DNA of 29,832 nt from Spirochaetota bacterium (GCA_023393015.1 JAEWMY010000030.1:1-29832); one strand, 5' to 3'. Counted from the stretch's first letter, positions 1 to 7,671 are shown. Translations and numbers: made by a program. Notes: generated by a model from the letters alone, not told the origin.

Positions 1-23
1 AAAAGCTGTATTCATATTCATAT

Positions 24-35
24 ATTATGCATAAT
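24..35. repeat. AT-rich 12-bp palindrome at the window edge
   Basis: The first 46 bases lie downstream of the symporter stop codon and are far more AT-rich than the rest of the window. They contain the perfect palindrome ATTATGCATAAT. The overlapping TTATGCAC element that follows resembles the upstream region of glnA. This could be part of a regulatory region for a gene beyond the left edge, but no gene is visible to confirm it. Confidence 0.35.
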
Positions 36-46
36 TATGCACTCTG

Positions 47-1651
47 TCAAGCATTATCCAGCCCTTTCCACGCTTTTTCCGTTACCTCCGCCTCAACCGG
101 TTTGGAGATCATGTTTATCACGAAGAACACGATCGTAGACACCGGCAATGCGATAATTATGGGATCGACGTTCGCCATCGACGGTATCAGCGTCGGTGCC
201 TTGAATAAAAGCTTGCAAAGGCCAAGCGGACCCGATTCCTTCGCGTGGACGAAAAACAACCAGAACAAGGTCACGACGACGCCGGAAACGAAACAGCCTA
301 TCGCGGCGGCGCGCGACACGCGCTTCGAGTACAGCGCGCCGATATACGTCGGAAGGAAGGCAGCCGCGCACAGCCCGAAAAATATGGCGGTTCCCGTCGC
401 GATGATGGCGGTACCTCCCGCGTAAAAACGCGGCAAGGCGTAGGCGATCAAGGTCGAAAGCAGAATGCCGAAACCCATGGCGACGCGGTTGACGGCGACG
501 GGATTCTTCGTCTTCACCTTGAGTCCCTTTTCCAGAACGTCGCGACCGATCGCCGTGCCCATGGCGTGAAACTGCGAGCTCAGTGTCGACATGGCGGCCG
601 CGAGCAGGGTCACGAAGAAAAAAGCGACGAACCAGGAAGGCAGGGCCGAATCGATAAATTGCGGGATTATCGCGTCGGTCTTTTTCCCGCAGGCGACAAG
701 CGCGATCGCGCCCTTCGTGCGCATGAAATACACGTTCGCGAAGGCGCCCACGGTGAAGGCGACACCGGTCATCATGGCGATGAACACCCCGCCGATGACG
801 ACGGCTCTATTGAGCTCGTGGCCGCTCTTGACGGTCATGAAACGGACGGTCAACTGCGGTTGGGCGAGCACGCCGACGCCGACGCCGAGGACGATCGTGC
901 TGACGAGTTGCCACCAGTACGGCGAGAATGCCTTCGGCATGGAGGTCCACCCGACATGGCCGTTCGCCCCGAACGCCTGTTCCGCCACCGGGCGCATCTC
1001 GTTCAGGGAAGACATCGCCTTTCCGGGACCTCCGAGGATATAGAAGGTATAGAACAGCAGGAAGGCCATGCCGAGGAACATGAGCGATCCCTGGAAGGCG
1101 TCCGTGTACATGACGCCCTTCATCCCGCCCATCACGACGTAGAGGGCGACGACGGCGACGAAAAAGAGGAGCGCGACCTCGTAGTTGATCTTGAGCGTCT
1201 GCGAGACGAACTGGACTCCCCCGATTATGACCGAACCCGCGTAGAGCGGCATCGCCAGGAAGATGAGCACGCCCCCGCCGACCTGCAGGAACTTCGAGTT
1301 ATACCGCTTGCCCAGAAGCTCGGGGAAGGTATGCGCGTCGAGGTTATGCCCCATCTTGCGCGTCTTCCGTCCGAAGAACACGAAGGCGACGAAGATACCG
1401 ACGAAGATATTCAGGAAGGTCAGCCAGATGATTCCCATTCCGTAAACGGCCGCCGCGCCTCCGAATCCGACGATGGCCGAAGTCGATATGAAGGTAGCCC
1501 CGTAGGAAAGCGCCATGACGACCGGATGGATCTTCCGTCCCGCGAGGAGATAATCGGTCGAGTTCTTGGTCGACTTGAAACCGACGAAACCGAGTATGCC
1601 CGTAACGACGAGATACACGATTACGATGACGAGCAATAACAGCAGGTTCAT
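47..1651 (-). CDS. Sodium:solute symporter (SSS/SLC5 family)
   Basis: A 534-aa integral membrane protein predicted to co-import a small solute with sodium across the inner membrane. It is strongly hydrophobic throughout, with about 13 membrane segments. The SSS signature region is near the N-terminus: the STDYLLAGRK loop after the first segment, then a glycine/serine-rich second segment (YGATFISTSAIVGFGG). The ATG at 1651 is chosen because it overlaps the stop of the accessory gene (ATGA) and follows a purine-rich GGGGGAGAG. A longer reading frame extends 14 codons upstream but lies inside the accessory gene. The substrate cannot be named; relatives with a small partner protein carry monocarboxylates, amino acids or similar solutes. 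It is the last gene of the tetR operon, so its expression probably follows TetR control. Confidence 0.88.
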   Translation of the reverse strand: MNLLLLLVIVIVYLVVTGILGFVGFKSTKNSTDYLLAGRKIHPVVMALSYGATFISTSAIVGFGGAAAVYGMGIIWLTFLNIFVGIFVAFVFFGRKTRKMGHNLDAHTFPELLGKRYNSKFLQVGGGVLIFLAMPLYAGSVIIGGVQFVSQTLKINYEVALLFFVAVVALYVVMGGMKGVMYTDAFQGSLMFLGMAFLLFYTFYILGGPGKAMSSLNEMRPVAEQAFGANGHVGWTSMPKAFSPYWWQLVSTIVLGVGVGVLAQPQLTVRFMTVKSGHELNRAVVIGGVFIAMMTGVAFTVGAFANVYFMRTKGAIALVACGKKTDAIIPQFIDSALPSWFVAFFFVTLLAAAMSTLSSQFHAMGTAIGRDVLEKGLKVKTKNPVAVNRVAMGFGILLSTLIAYALPRFYAGGTAIIATGTAIFFGLCAAAFLPTYIGALYSKRVSRAAAIGCFVSGVVVTLFWLFFVHAKESGPLGLCKLLFKAPTLIPSMANVDPIIIALPVSTIVFFVINMISKPVEAEVTEKAWKGLDNA

Positions 1652-1833
1652 GACTCTCCCCCCTCGCTTATGTCGGGATCGTTCCGCTCCCATTCAGCCT
1701 CTTCCCTGATCTCCGCGGGAACGTCCTCTCTCGGTTTGTTCCAGTTGCAAACCCCGTAGACGACGCAAACCGCGACCGACAGGAGCGTCAGGGCATACCC
1801 CAAAAACACCCACACGTCGCCAAAACCGAACAT
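1648..1833 (-). CDS. Symporter small accessory protein
   Basis: A 61-aa protein with one hydrophobic segment (about residues 7-29, FLGYALTLLSVAVCVVYGVC). This is followed by NWNKPRED and an acidic, charged cytoplasmic-type tail. The pattern MFGFGD-W, one membrane helix ending in YG-CNWN, is what I know from the small partner proteins encoded directly before certain SSS symporters. It starts 2 nt after the tetR stop and overlaps the symporter start by ATGA, so the two proteins are probably made in step. The partner role is inferred from family pattern and coupling; the precise biochemical job is unknown to me. Confidence 0.75.
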   Translation of the reverse strand: MFGFGDVWVFLGYALTLLSVAVCVVYGVCNWNKPREDVPAEIREEAEWERNDPDISEGGES

Positions 1834-1835
1834 AG

Positions 1836-2480
1836 TCACTCCTTTTCGCGCCGGGCCGCTTCGGCTCCCGAGCGATACAATCCCCCGGCTAGTACCGAGA
1901 AAAAGAATTCCCATTCTTCGAGATAGGCCGTCTTGCAGAGGCCCGGTCGTTTTGTCGCGACGACGTTGGCGGCGAAGTCGTTGCGCGTCTTCGCGAGCAG
2001 CCATTTCAGAAGCGGCATGACCCGCTCGCCCTCGAACCGCATCGCGGAAAAATCGCAACCGCGATAGAGACGCGCGAAGTAGGCGTCGAACGCGCTTTCG
2101 ACGCGACGTCGGATATCGCCTTGATCGACGGCCGAGGCCTTGACCAAAAACGGAATGATCTCGGGACGCTCGAGATAGAAATCGACAGCGACGGAGGCTA
2201 TCTCCCTCGTCCGCTCCACCGGGTCCGCGGAAAGCTCGTCGAGCCCGCGACGCGAGGCGATGGCGGCGAACATCGCCTCGTAGGAGTACTCGAGCGCGAA
2301 CTGAAAGAGATCTTCTTTCGATTCGATATACTCGTACAGCCCGCCTTTGGATATTCCGGCGCGGCGCACGATCGCGTCGAGACTCGTCTTTTCGTAACCC
2401 GACAGCGAGAATTCCTCGAGCGTCGCGTCGACTATACGTCGGCGTTTCGGCTCGGCGAGGTTGAAAAAAGTTTCTTTCAT
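1836..2480 (-). CDS. TetR-family transcriptional regulator
   Basis: A 214-aa one-component repressor. The N-terminal helix-turn-helix (about residues 12-58) has the classic TetR pattern: IVDATLEEFSLSGYEKTSLD, then IVRRAGISKGGLYEYI and SKEDLF. The C-terminal 150 residues are the variable ligand-binding and dimerisation domain. The ATG at 2480 (MKETFF) is preferred over an in-frame start 8 codons upstream, because that earlier start lies inside the palindrome at 2492-2517. The gene is first in an operon with the small accessory protein and the SSS symporter, so it probably senses the symporter's substrate or a related metabolite and represses the operon including itself. The ligand cannot be told from sequence. 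Confidence 0.85.
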   Translation of the reverse strand: MKETFFNLAEPKRRRIVDATLEEFSLSGYEKTSLDAIVRRAGISKGGLYEYIESKEDLFQFALEYSYEAMFAAIASRRGLDELSADPVERTREIASVAVDFYLERPEIIPFLVKASAVDQGDIRRRVESAFDAYFARLYRGCDFSAMRFEGERVMPLLKWLLAKTRNDFAANVVATKRPGLCKTAYLEEWEFFFSVLAGGLYRSGAEAARREKE

Positions 2481-2491
2481 GTGATTCCCGA

Positions 2492-2517
2492 AAAAACCGA
2501 CCAACCGGTCGGTTTTT
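2492..2517. promoter_or_regulatory. Palindrome upstream of tetR: operator or terminator
   Basis: Perfect inverted repeat with 11-bp arms (AAAAACCGACC and its complement) around the centre AACC, 11 nt upstream of the tetR ATG. The core ACCGACC-N4-GGTCGGT has the shape of a TetR-family operator and the position fits autoregulation. Read on the minus strand it is also a 7-bp GC-rich stem with a 4-nt loop followed by six T, so it could terminate the liv operon that ends 38 bp away. Both roles are possible at once. Confidence 0.6.
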
Positions 2518-2523
2518 CATGAT

Positions 2524-2540
2524 AAACCCGCCTCGCGGGC
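2524..2540 (-). terminator. Weak hairpin after livF
   Basis: Between the livF stop and the tetR palindrome the minus strand can form CCCGC-GAG-GCGGG followed by TTTATC. The stem is short (5 bp) and the T tract is broken, so this is at best a weak terminator acting together with the larger palindrome just beyond it. Confidence 0.3.
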
Positions 2541-2554
2541 CTGTCAACGAAAAA

Positions 2555-3259
2555 CTAGATTTCCCCGAGGTAGGATTGACGGACGCGATCGTCCACGAGC
2601 AGCTCCGCGCCGGTTCCCGAGAAGGTAATGGCGCCGGTCTCGAGGACGTAACCGTAGTCGGCGACCTCGAGGGCGGCGTGGGCGTTTTGCTCGACGAGAA
2701 GGACCGTGGTGCCCTTCCTGTTTATCTCGCGGATGATCTCGAAGATCATCTTCACGACGAGGGGCGCGAGGCCGAGCGAGGGTTCGTCGAGCATGAAGAG
2801 CGCGGGCGCCGTCATGAGTCCGCGCGCAACGGCGAGCATCTGCTGTTCGCCGCCCGAGAGGGTTCCCGCGCTCTGACGGTACCGTTCGCGAAGACGCGGG
2901 AAAAGATCGAGCGCCATCTCGCGGTCCCGCCTGATTCCGTCGCGGTCCGTCCGATGATACGCCCCGAGGGCGATGTTCTCGGCGACCGTCAGGTTCGGGA
3001 ACACGCGACGCCCCTCCGGAACGAGCACGACGCCCTCCGACACGATTTCCCTCGTCGATTTGCCCAGGAGCTCCTCGCCGTTCCAGGTTATCGACCCGGT
3101 CGCCTTCGCGAGCGCGACGATCGACTTGAGCGTCGTGGACTTGCCCGCGCCGTTCGAGCCGATCAGGGAGACGATCTTGCCCTCGGGAACCTCGAGAGAA
3201 ATTCCCTGCAGGGCGTGAATGCCGTCGTAATACACGGAAACGTTTTCGAGCCTGAGCAT
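2555..3259 (-). CDS. livF: Branched-chain amino acid ABC transporter ATPase LivF
   Basis: A 234-aa cytoplasmic ATPase, one of two nucleotide-binding subunits of a LIV-type importer. Walker A is GSNGAGKST (about residues 33-41), the ABC signature is LSGGEQQM, Walker B is ALFMLDEPSLGL and the switch histidine lies shortly after (LLVEQNAH). LVPEGRRVFPNLTVAENI is typical of LivF. The ATG at 3259 overlaps the last base of the livG TGA, with a GGGGGTGG Shine-Dalgarno-like run just before it, so translation is coupled. It is the last gene of the livJHMGF operon. The order and full gene set make the LIV family call firm, but the substrate could be leucine/isoleucine/valine or another amino acid or amide. 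Confidence 0.92.
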   Translation of the reverse strand: MLRLENVSVYYDGIHALQGISLEVPEGKIVSLIGSNGAGKSTTLKSIVALAKATGSITWNGEELLGKSTREIVSEGVVLVPEGRRVFPNLTVAENIALGAYHRTDRDGIRRDREMALDLFPRLRERYRQSAGTLSGGEQQMLAVARGLMTAPALFMLDEPSLGLAPLVVKMIFEIIREINRKGTTVLLVEQNAHAALEVADYGYVLETGAITFSGTGAELLVDDRVRQSYLGEI

Positions 3260-4014
3260 CAATCCACCCCCAAATACGCTTCGATCACGCGCGGATCCTT
3301 CCTGATCTCCTCCGGGGAGCCTTCCGCGATGGTGATTCCGTACTCGAGGACGTACATCCGCGAGCACACGCCCATTACCACCTGCATGTGGTGTTCGATG
3401 AGAAGGATCGATATGCCGAAGACGTCGCGGATGCGGTGTATGAAGTCCATGAGCTCGCGCGACTCCTGCGGGTTCATTCCCGCCGCGGGCTCGTCAAGGA
3501 GGAGGCACGAGGGCTTCGTCGCGAGCGCGCGCACGATCTCGAGCCGACGCTGCTTCCCGTACGGCAACGACGTCGCCGCGTCGTCGGCGTTTTGCGCGAG
3601 ACCGACTTGCTCGAGCAGGAGCATCGCCTCCTCGCGGCCCCGCCGTTCCCGCGCGCGGTACGCGGGCGCGTGAAGGAGCGACGAAAAAAATCCGACATTC
3701 ATGCGGAGGTTTCCGGCCGCGAGCACGTTTTCGAGCACGCTCATCTCTCGGAAGAGCCTGATGTTCTGAAACGTCCGCGCGAGCCCGAGCTCCGTTATCC
3801 GGTGGGGCGCCATCCCCGTTATGTCCCTTCCGTTCCAGGAGATCGATCCGGACGTCGGCCGGTATACCCCGGTAATCATGTTGAAAGCCGTGGTCTTGCC
3901 CGCGCCGTTCGGGCCGATGAGGCCGACAATCTCCCCGGGTCCGACGTCGATCGTCAGCGCCGAGACGGCGGTGAGTCCGCCGAAGCGCATCGTCGCGTTG
4001 TCCGCCCTCAGCAT
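3259..4014 (-). CDS. livG: Branched-chain amino acid ABC transporter ATPase LivG
   Basis: A 251-aa ATPase, partner of LivF. Walker A is GPNGAGKTT (about residues 36-44). LARTFQNIRLFREMSVLENV is the typical LivG Q-loop region. The signature motif is degenerate (LPYGKQRRLEI, the usual LivG form), Walker B is CLLLDEPAAGMNP, and ILLIEHHM carries the switch histidine. The ATG at 4014 matches the family N-terminus (MLRADNATMRFGGL). The longer open frame upstream lies inside livM. It overlaps the livM 3' end by 7 nt and touches livF, consistent with one polycistronic mRNA. Confidence 0.92.
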   Translation of the reverse strand: MLRADNATMRFGGLTAVSALTIDVGPGEIVGLIGPNGAGKTTAFNMITGVYRPTSGSISWNGRDITGMAPHRITELGLARTFQNIRLFREMSVLENVLAAGNLRMNVGFFSSLLHAPAYRARERRGREEAMLLLEQVGLAQNADDAATSLPYGKQRRLEIVRALATKPSCLLLDEPAAGMNPQESRELMDFIHRIRDVFGISILLIEHHMQVVMGVCSRMYVLEYGITIAEGSPEEIRKDPRVIEAYLGVD

Positions 4015-5090
4015 CGCTCGCCTCCCTTGCCTTCGCCGCGGAACCTCGACAGCATGGAGCGGACTCGCTCGACGGATTTCCGCGCGCCCTCCCACGAAAA
4101 TTCAGAGGTTCCCATCAGGCCGCGCTGACGGTAAATGACGACGATCATCAACAAGAGCGAGAACACTACCATGCGGAGACCGGGAAGCCCGTCGGTCCTG
4201 ACGAACACGAGATTGAGCGGACCGTCCAGGAAGCGGAGAAACTCCATCGAGAAGGTCACGACGACCGAGGCGACGACAGACCCGGTGATACTGCCGTTTC
4301 CGCCGAGCACCACGATGAGCAGGATATTGTAGGTGAGACCGAAGACGAACATCTTCGGGTCTATCGTCGTCATGAGGTGACCCAGCAAGGCTCCCCCGAT
4401 TCCCGCGAAGAAGCTCGACGCCACGAAACTCACGATCTTGACGCGAGCGACGTCGATCCCCATCGCCTGGGCGGCGATCTCGTTGTCGCGTACGGCCTTG
4501 AGCGAGCGGCCGAACGCCGATCGCGTGATCGACAGCATGAAGATCACGGTGACGGCCGCGGCGCCCCACACGACGTACGTCGTGGAATGCTTCGGAAGGC
4601 CCTTGAGCCCGAGCGCGCCGTTCGTGACGGTCTGGAGGTTCGTGATGACGACGCGGATTATCTCGGCGAAGCCGAGGGTCGCGATGGCGAGATAATCGTC
4701 TCGCAGGCGCAGCACCGGCGTTCCTATCAGCCACGCGAAGGCCGCGGCCACCGCTCCCGCGACGAGGAGCGCGAGCACGAACGGCAGGCGGGCTTCGGCG
4801 AGGACGGGGACGATCGGGGCGAGAAAGAAGTTCAGCTCCTTTTGCGCGGGCGACATCGTGAGAAGCGCGCACACGTACGCGCCGATAGCCATGAACCCGG
4901 CGTGTCCGAGCGAGAAAATGCCGGTAAAGCCGTTGAGGAGGTTCATGGAAAGGGCGAGCACGACGTAAATCGCGCAGAGGTTGAATACGCGAAGGTTGAA
5001 ATTCCCGAACAGTGTATCGGCCAGGAATACGAGGAGAGCGAGCGCGAGGATACCCGCGACGGTCAGGACACGCGTTTGTCTTGCATTCAT
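4008..5090 (-). CDS. livM: Branched-chain amino acid ABC permease LivM
   Basis: A 360-aa inner-membrane permease with about 10 hydrophobic segments. The LivM landmarks are NLLNGFTGIFSLGHAGFMAIGAY in the first third and the coupling region LRLRDDYLAIATLGFAEIIRV, followed by NGALGLKGLP. The ATG at 5090 (MNARQ) is 1 nt beyond the livH stop and has AAGGTG 4 nt before it. It forms the translocation pore with LivH. The C-terminal stretch after about residue 330 is basic and slightly longer than in many relatives. Confidence 0.9.
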   Translation of the reverse strand: MNARQTRVLTVAGILALALLVFLADTLFGNFNLRVFNLCAIYVVLALSMNLLNGFTGIFSLGHAGFMAIGAYVCALLTMSPAQKELNFFLAPIVPVLAEARLPFVLALLVAGAVAAAFAWLIGTPVLRLRDDYLAIATLGFAEIIRVVITNLQTVTNGALGLKGLPKHSTTYVVWGAAAVTVIFMLSITRSAFGRSLKAVRDNEIAAQAMGIDVARVKIVSFVASSFFAGIGGALLGHLMTTIDPKMFVFGLTYNILLIVVLGGNGSITGSVVASVVVTFSMEFLRFLDGPLNLVFVRTDGLPGLRMVVFSLLLMIVVIYRQRGLMGTSEFSWEGARKSVERVRSMLSRFRGEGKGGERC

Positions 5091-5091
5091 A

Positions 5092-5985
5092 TCACACCTT
5101 CTCAACCTGGTTTTTTCCGAGCAGCCCGGACGGCTTCAACAGAAGCACCAGTATCAGGGCGACGAAGGCGAACGCGTCGCGGTACCCCGTGACGTCCGGC
5201 AAGAAGGCGATTATCATTATCTCGAGAAGCCCGAGGAGAAAACCGCCGAGCACGGCGCCCATGACGTTGCCGATGCCCCCGATTACCGCCGCGATGAAGC
5301 ACTTGAGGCCCGGCATGATTCCCATCGTCGGGTTCAGTTGCGGGTATTTCAGGGCCCAAAGGATTCCGCCGAACGCGGCCATGAGGGAGCCGAGCCCGAA
5401 CGTGAACGATACGATCCGGTTGACGTCGATCGCCTGGAGGCGCGCGGCGTCGAGATCGGTGGACACGGCTCGCATCGCCATGCCCGTCTTCGTTCCGTTT
5501 ACGATCCACAGGAGCAGGGCCAGAAGCGCGAAGGTGAATATCGGGATGACGACGCTGATCGAGACTATTGACACCGAACCGAATTGCAGGACGCGGGAGA
5601 AAACGTCGGGAACGACAAAGCCCTTCGGTCGGCCGCCGAACACGACGGTCGCGAGGTTTTCTATGAGGAACGAGGCGCCTATCGCGCTGATCATGATCGA
5701 AATCTTGGGGGAATCGCGGAGGGGTTTGTACGCGACGCGCTCGAGACCGACGCCGAGAGCGGCCGTAAGGGCGATGGCGACCGCGAACGCCACCCACCAG
5801 GGCATGAGGACGAGCGTCACGAGATAAAAGGCGAAGTACGCCCCGAGCATGAATACGTCGCCATGGGCGAAATTGATGAGCCTGAGGATGCCGTACACCA
5901 TCGTATAGCCTATGGCGATGAGCGCGTACAGGCTTCCGAGGGAAAGGGCGTTGGTCAAATGCTGAAGGAATAGCGAAAAAGTCAT
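5092..5985 (-). CDS. livH: Branched-chain amino acid ABC permease LivH
   Basis: A 297-aa inner-membrane permease with about 8 hydrophobic segments. The diagnostic N-terminus is LGSLYALIAIGYTMVYGILR followed by LINFAHGDVFMLGAY. The cytoplasmic coupling loop is AMRAVSTDLDAARLQAIDVNRI. GGIGNVMGAVLGGFLLG lies in the C-terminal third. The ATG at 5985 follows GGAAG at proper spacing. It pairs with LivM to form the importer pore. It is separated from the binding-protein gene by 148 bp of very GC-rich sequence with stem-loops, so it may be expressed at a lower level than livJ. Confidence 0.92.
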   Translation of the reverse strand: MTFSLFLQHLTNALSLGSLYALIAIGYTMVYGILRLINFAHGDVFMLGAYFAFYLVTLVLMPWWVAFAVAIALTAALGVGLERVAYKPLRDSPKISIMISAIGASFLIENLATVVFGGRPKGFVVPDVFSRVLQFGSVSIVSISVVIPIFTFALLALLLWIVNGTKTGMAMRAVSTDLDAARLQAIDVNRIVSFTFGLGSLMAAFGGILWALKYPQLNPTMGIMPGLKCFIAAVIGGIGNVMGAVLGGFLLGLLEIMIIAFLPDVTGYRDAFAFVALILVLLLKPSGLLGKNQVEKV

Positions 5986-5999
5986 GGTACTTCCAGGTT

Positions 6000-6060
6000 C
6001 CGCGCGCCGTGCCGCGCGGTCGTTAGTTTGCCCGAGCGCGCGGCCGTTAGGCCCGCGCGC
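6000..6060 (-). repeat. GC-only stem-loops and direct repeat between livJ and livH
   Basis: The 148-bp gap holds no gene. It contains a stem of 7 bp (CCGCGCG at 6000-6006 with 6013-6019) and a second stem of 10 bp with one bulge (6036-6045 with 6050-6060, loop GTTA). A 14-bp direct repeat, CGCGCGG(T/C)CGTTAG, occurs at 6013-6026 and 6037-6050. No T tract follows either stem. Strong hairpins between a binding-protein gene and its permease genes often protect the upstream mRNA or lower downstream expression; that role here is inferred. Confidence 0.5.
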
Positions 6061-6133
6061 GCGAGTGCGGTACCCCCGGCGGCGGAAGCGTCGAACCGCT
6101 CGCGCGGCTCGGCTCGTTCCCGCCGCGACGGGG

Positions 6134-7297
6134 TCAGGGCGCTACGACGGTCAGGTAGGTAAAGACCCCGTTCTTGACCGTCTTTATGAACGCGCTCTTG
6201 GTCGCGTCGCCGTTCGCGTCGAGTGTGACCGTGCCGGCGGCTCCCTCGAATCCCGCCGTCTTGGCGATCGCGTCGCGTATCTTGACGGTATCGAGGCTGT
6301 CGGCGCGCGTTATCGCGTCGAGCGCCACGAGATAGCCGTCGAAGCCGAGGGCGCTGACCGCCGCGGGCTCCTTGGAGTACTTGGCCTTGTACGCGTCGAC
6401 GAACTTCTTCGACATGCCGGAGGTCGCGCCCTCCACGGCGAAGAACGTCGAGAAGGTGGCGCCCTCGACGAGCGACTTGCCTACGTCGAGGAACTCGGGC
6501 GTCTCCCAGGTATCGCCGCCGAGGAAGGGCACGGTGATACCGAGCTCGCGCGCCTGCTTCATGACGAGGGCGCTCTCGGTATAGTTGCCGGGCGCGAAGA
6601 TGACGTCGGGCTTGAGCGACTTGATCGTCGTCAGCTGGGCCGTGAAATCCTGGTCGCCAGAGTTGTAGTTAAGCACGCTCAGTATGCACGAGTCGTCGCC
6701 CGTCAGCTTCTTGAATGTGTCGGTGAAGAACTTCGCGAGCCCGACGGAGTAGTCGTTGGACACTTCCTGCACGATGACCGCGTTCCTGGCCTTGGCCACG
6801 TTATAGGCGTAATTCGCCATGACGGTGCCCTGGAAGGGGTCGATGAAGCACACGCGGAAGTAGTAGTCGTTTCCGAGCGTCACGAGGGGATTCGTGCACG
6901 AAAGGCCGATCGCGGGGACCTTGGCGTCCTGCACGATCGGGCCGGCGGCCATGGAAAGCGACGAGCCCCAGGAGCCGAGCACGACGGAGACATTGTCCTT
7001 GTCGACGAGACGCTGGGCCGCGTTGGCGGCCTCGACCTTGTCCGACTTGTTGTCGGCGATGACGAGCTCGACCTTGTATTCCTTTCCGCCGACGGTGACG
7101 GTCGGGTACATTTCGTTCGCGAGCTTGATACCCTCGACCTCCATGGCGCCACCGGCGGCGTTGCCTCCGGTCATCGGCTCGAACACGCCGATTTTGATGA
7201 CGTCACCCTTCGCTTCGCCCGACTTCGAGCACGCGGCGTAGGCGAAAACCGACAATACGGCGACGGCGAGCAAACCCGCGTTCGCGATTCTCTTCAT
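6134..7297 (-). CDS. livJ: ABC transporter substrate-binding lipoprotein (LivJ-like)
   Basis: A 387-aa periplasmic-binding protein of the Leu/Ile/Val (type I fold) family. It has a signal sequence with basic start and hydrophobic core (residues 2-20), then AYAAC, with Cys23 as the likely lipidation site; the lipobox is loose in the way spirochaetes allow. The mature start IKIGVFEPMTGGNAAGG, the region VSVVLGSWGSSLSMAAGPIV and PVIFAPGNYTE-like strand-loop patterns are typical of the family. A strong GGAGG Shine-Dalgarno lies 7 nt before the ATG. It delivers the amino acid to LivHM and is first in its operon, with a promoter, terminator-like hairpin and small inverted repeat upstream. The ligand is not certain. 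Confidence 0.9.
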   Translation of the reverse strand: MKRIANAGLLAVAVLSVFAYAACSKSGEAKGDVIKIGVFEPMTGGNAAGGAMEVEGIKLANEMYPTVTVGGKEYKVELVIADNKSDKVEAANAAQRLVDKDNVSVVLGSWGSSLSMAAGPIVQDAKVPAIGLSCTNPLVTLGNDYYFRVCFIDPFQGTVMANYAYNVAKARNAVIVQEVSNDYSVGLAKFFTDTFKKLTGDDSCILSVLNYNSGDQDFTAQLTTIKSLKPDVIFAPGNYTESALVMKQARELGITVPFLGGDTWETPEFLDVGKSLVEGATFSTFFAVEGATSGMSKKFVDAYKAKYSKEPAAVSALGFDGYLVALDAITRADSLDTVKIRDAIAKTAGFEGAAGTVTLDANGDATKSAFIKTVKNGVFTYLTVVAP

Positions 7298-7321
7298 ATA
7301 ATCCTCCTTCAGACGCTGAAA

Positions 7322-7337
7322 CGGGACTCAAGTCCCG
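7322..7337 (-). promoter_or_regulatory. Small inverted repeat in the livJ leader
   Basis: CGGGAC-TCAA-GTCCCG forms a 6-bp GC-rich hairpin about 25 nt upstream of the livJ start codon and close to its ribosome site. It could be an operator or an mRNA-stabilising hairpin. Nothing else identifies a regulator. Confidence 0.35.
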
Positions 7338-7357
7338 CGCACGCGCCTCTCACGCAC

Positions 7358-7386
7358 AAAAAACGCCGAAGTGATTACTTCGGCGT
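7358..7386 (-). terminator. Intrinsic terminator before livJ
   Basis: Perfect 10-bp stem (ACGCCGAAGT with its complement), 4-nt loop and six T on the minus strand. It lies 66 nt after the stop of the small membrane protein and 60 nt before livJ, so the simple reading is the terminator of the 7453-8491 unit. A promoter-like sequence just upstream of it leaves open a role as a livJ attenuator. Confidence 0.85.
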
Positions 7387-7404
7387 CGAGTCTTTACCGC
7401 GGTC

Positions 7405-7434
7405 AGTATATATCACCGACTCGCGTTTATGCAA
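7405..7434 (-). promoter_or_regulatory. Promoter-like sequence upstream of livJ
   Basis: On the minus strand TTGCAT (7434-7429), an 18-bp spacer and TATACT (7410-7405). The -10 matches 5 of 6 and the -35 only 3 of 6. Transcription from here would run through the hairpin at 7358-7386 before reaching livJ. Confidence 0.4.
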
Positions 7435-7452
7435 GTTGCCGCGAAGACCCGC

Positions 7453-7671
7453 TCAGTCCTTCTTGTTCGAGTAATACGTCCCGGCGACGAGAACGGCGAC
7501 TCCGCACAGGAGCAACACCCACGTCGTTCGGTCGAACTTGAGTCCGCCCTTTCCCGTAAGCTTGGAAAGACCCGAGGCGAGTTTGTTCCCCACGAGATAC
7601 GTCCGCTGAATGCCCGCGCCGATCATGCCTCCGCCGATCGTCGTTCCGATCATGCCTAAAATTCTGTTCAT
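7453..7671 (-). CDS. Small membrane protein of unknown function
   Basis: A 72-aa protein that I do not recognise. It has a glycine-rich hydrophobic N-terminus (about residues 4-22, ILGMIGTTIGGGMIGAG), a basic middle (KLASGLSKLTGKGGLKF), and a clear membrane helix at about residues 51-66 (WVLLLCGVAVLVAGTY) ending in SNKKD. Two adjacent ATGs exist; the second (7671) has the better distance to AAGGAG. It starts 40 nt after the dapB-like stop with its own ribosome site, so it is probably co-transcribed with that gene and ends at the terminator 66 nt downstream. The good ribosome site and terminator support a real gene. Confidence 0.65.
   Translation of the reverse strand: MNRILGMIGTTIGGGMIGAGIQRTYLVGNKLASGLSKLTGKGGLKFDRTTWVLLLCGVAVLVAGTYYSNKKD

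Noticed and set aside
245..1639. A 464-aa plus-strand open frame across the symporter gene.
   Set aside because: Composition is highly charged and repetitive (His, Asp, Glu, Arg), it has no ribosome site, and it is fully antisense to a convincing membrane transporter.
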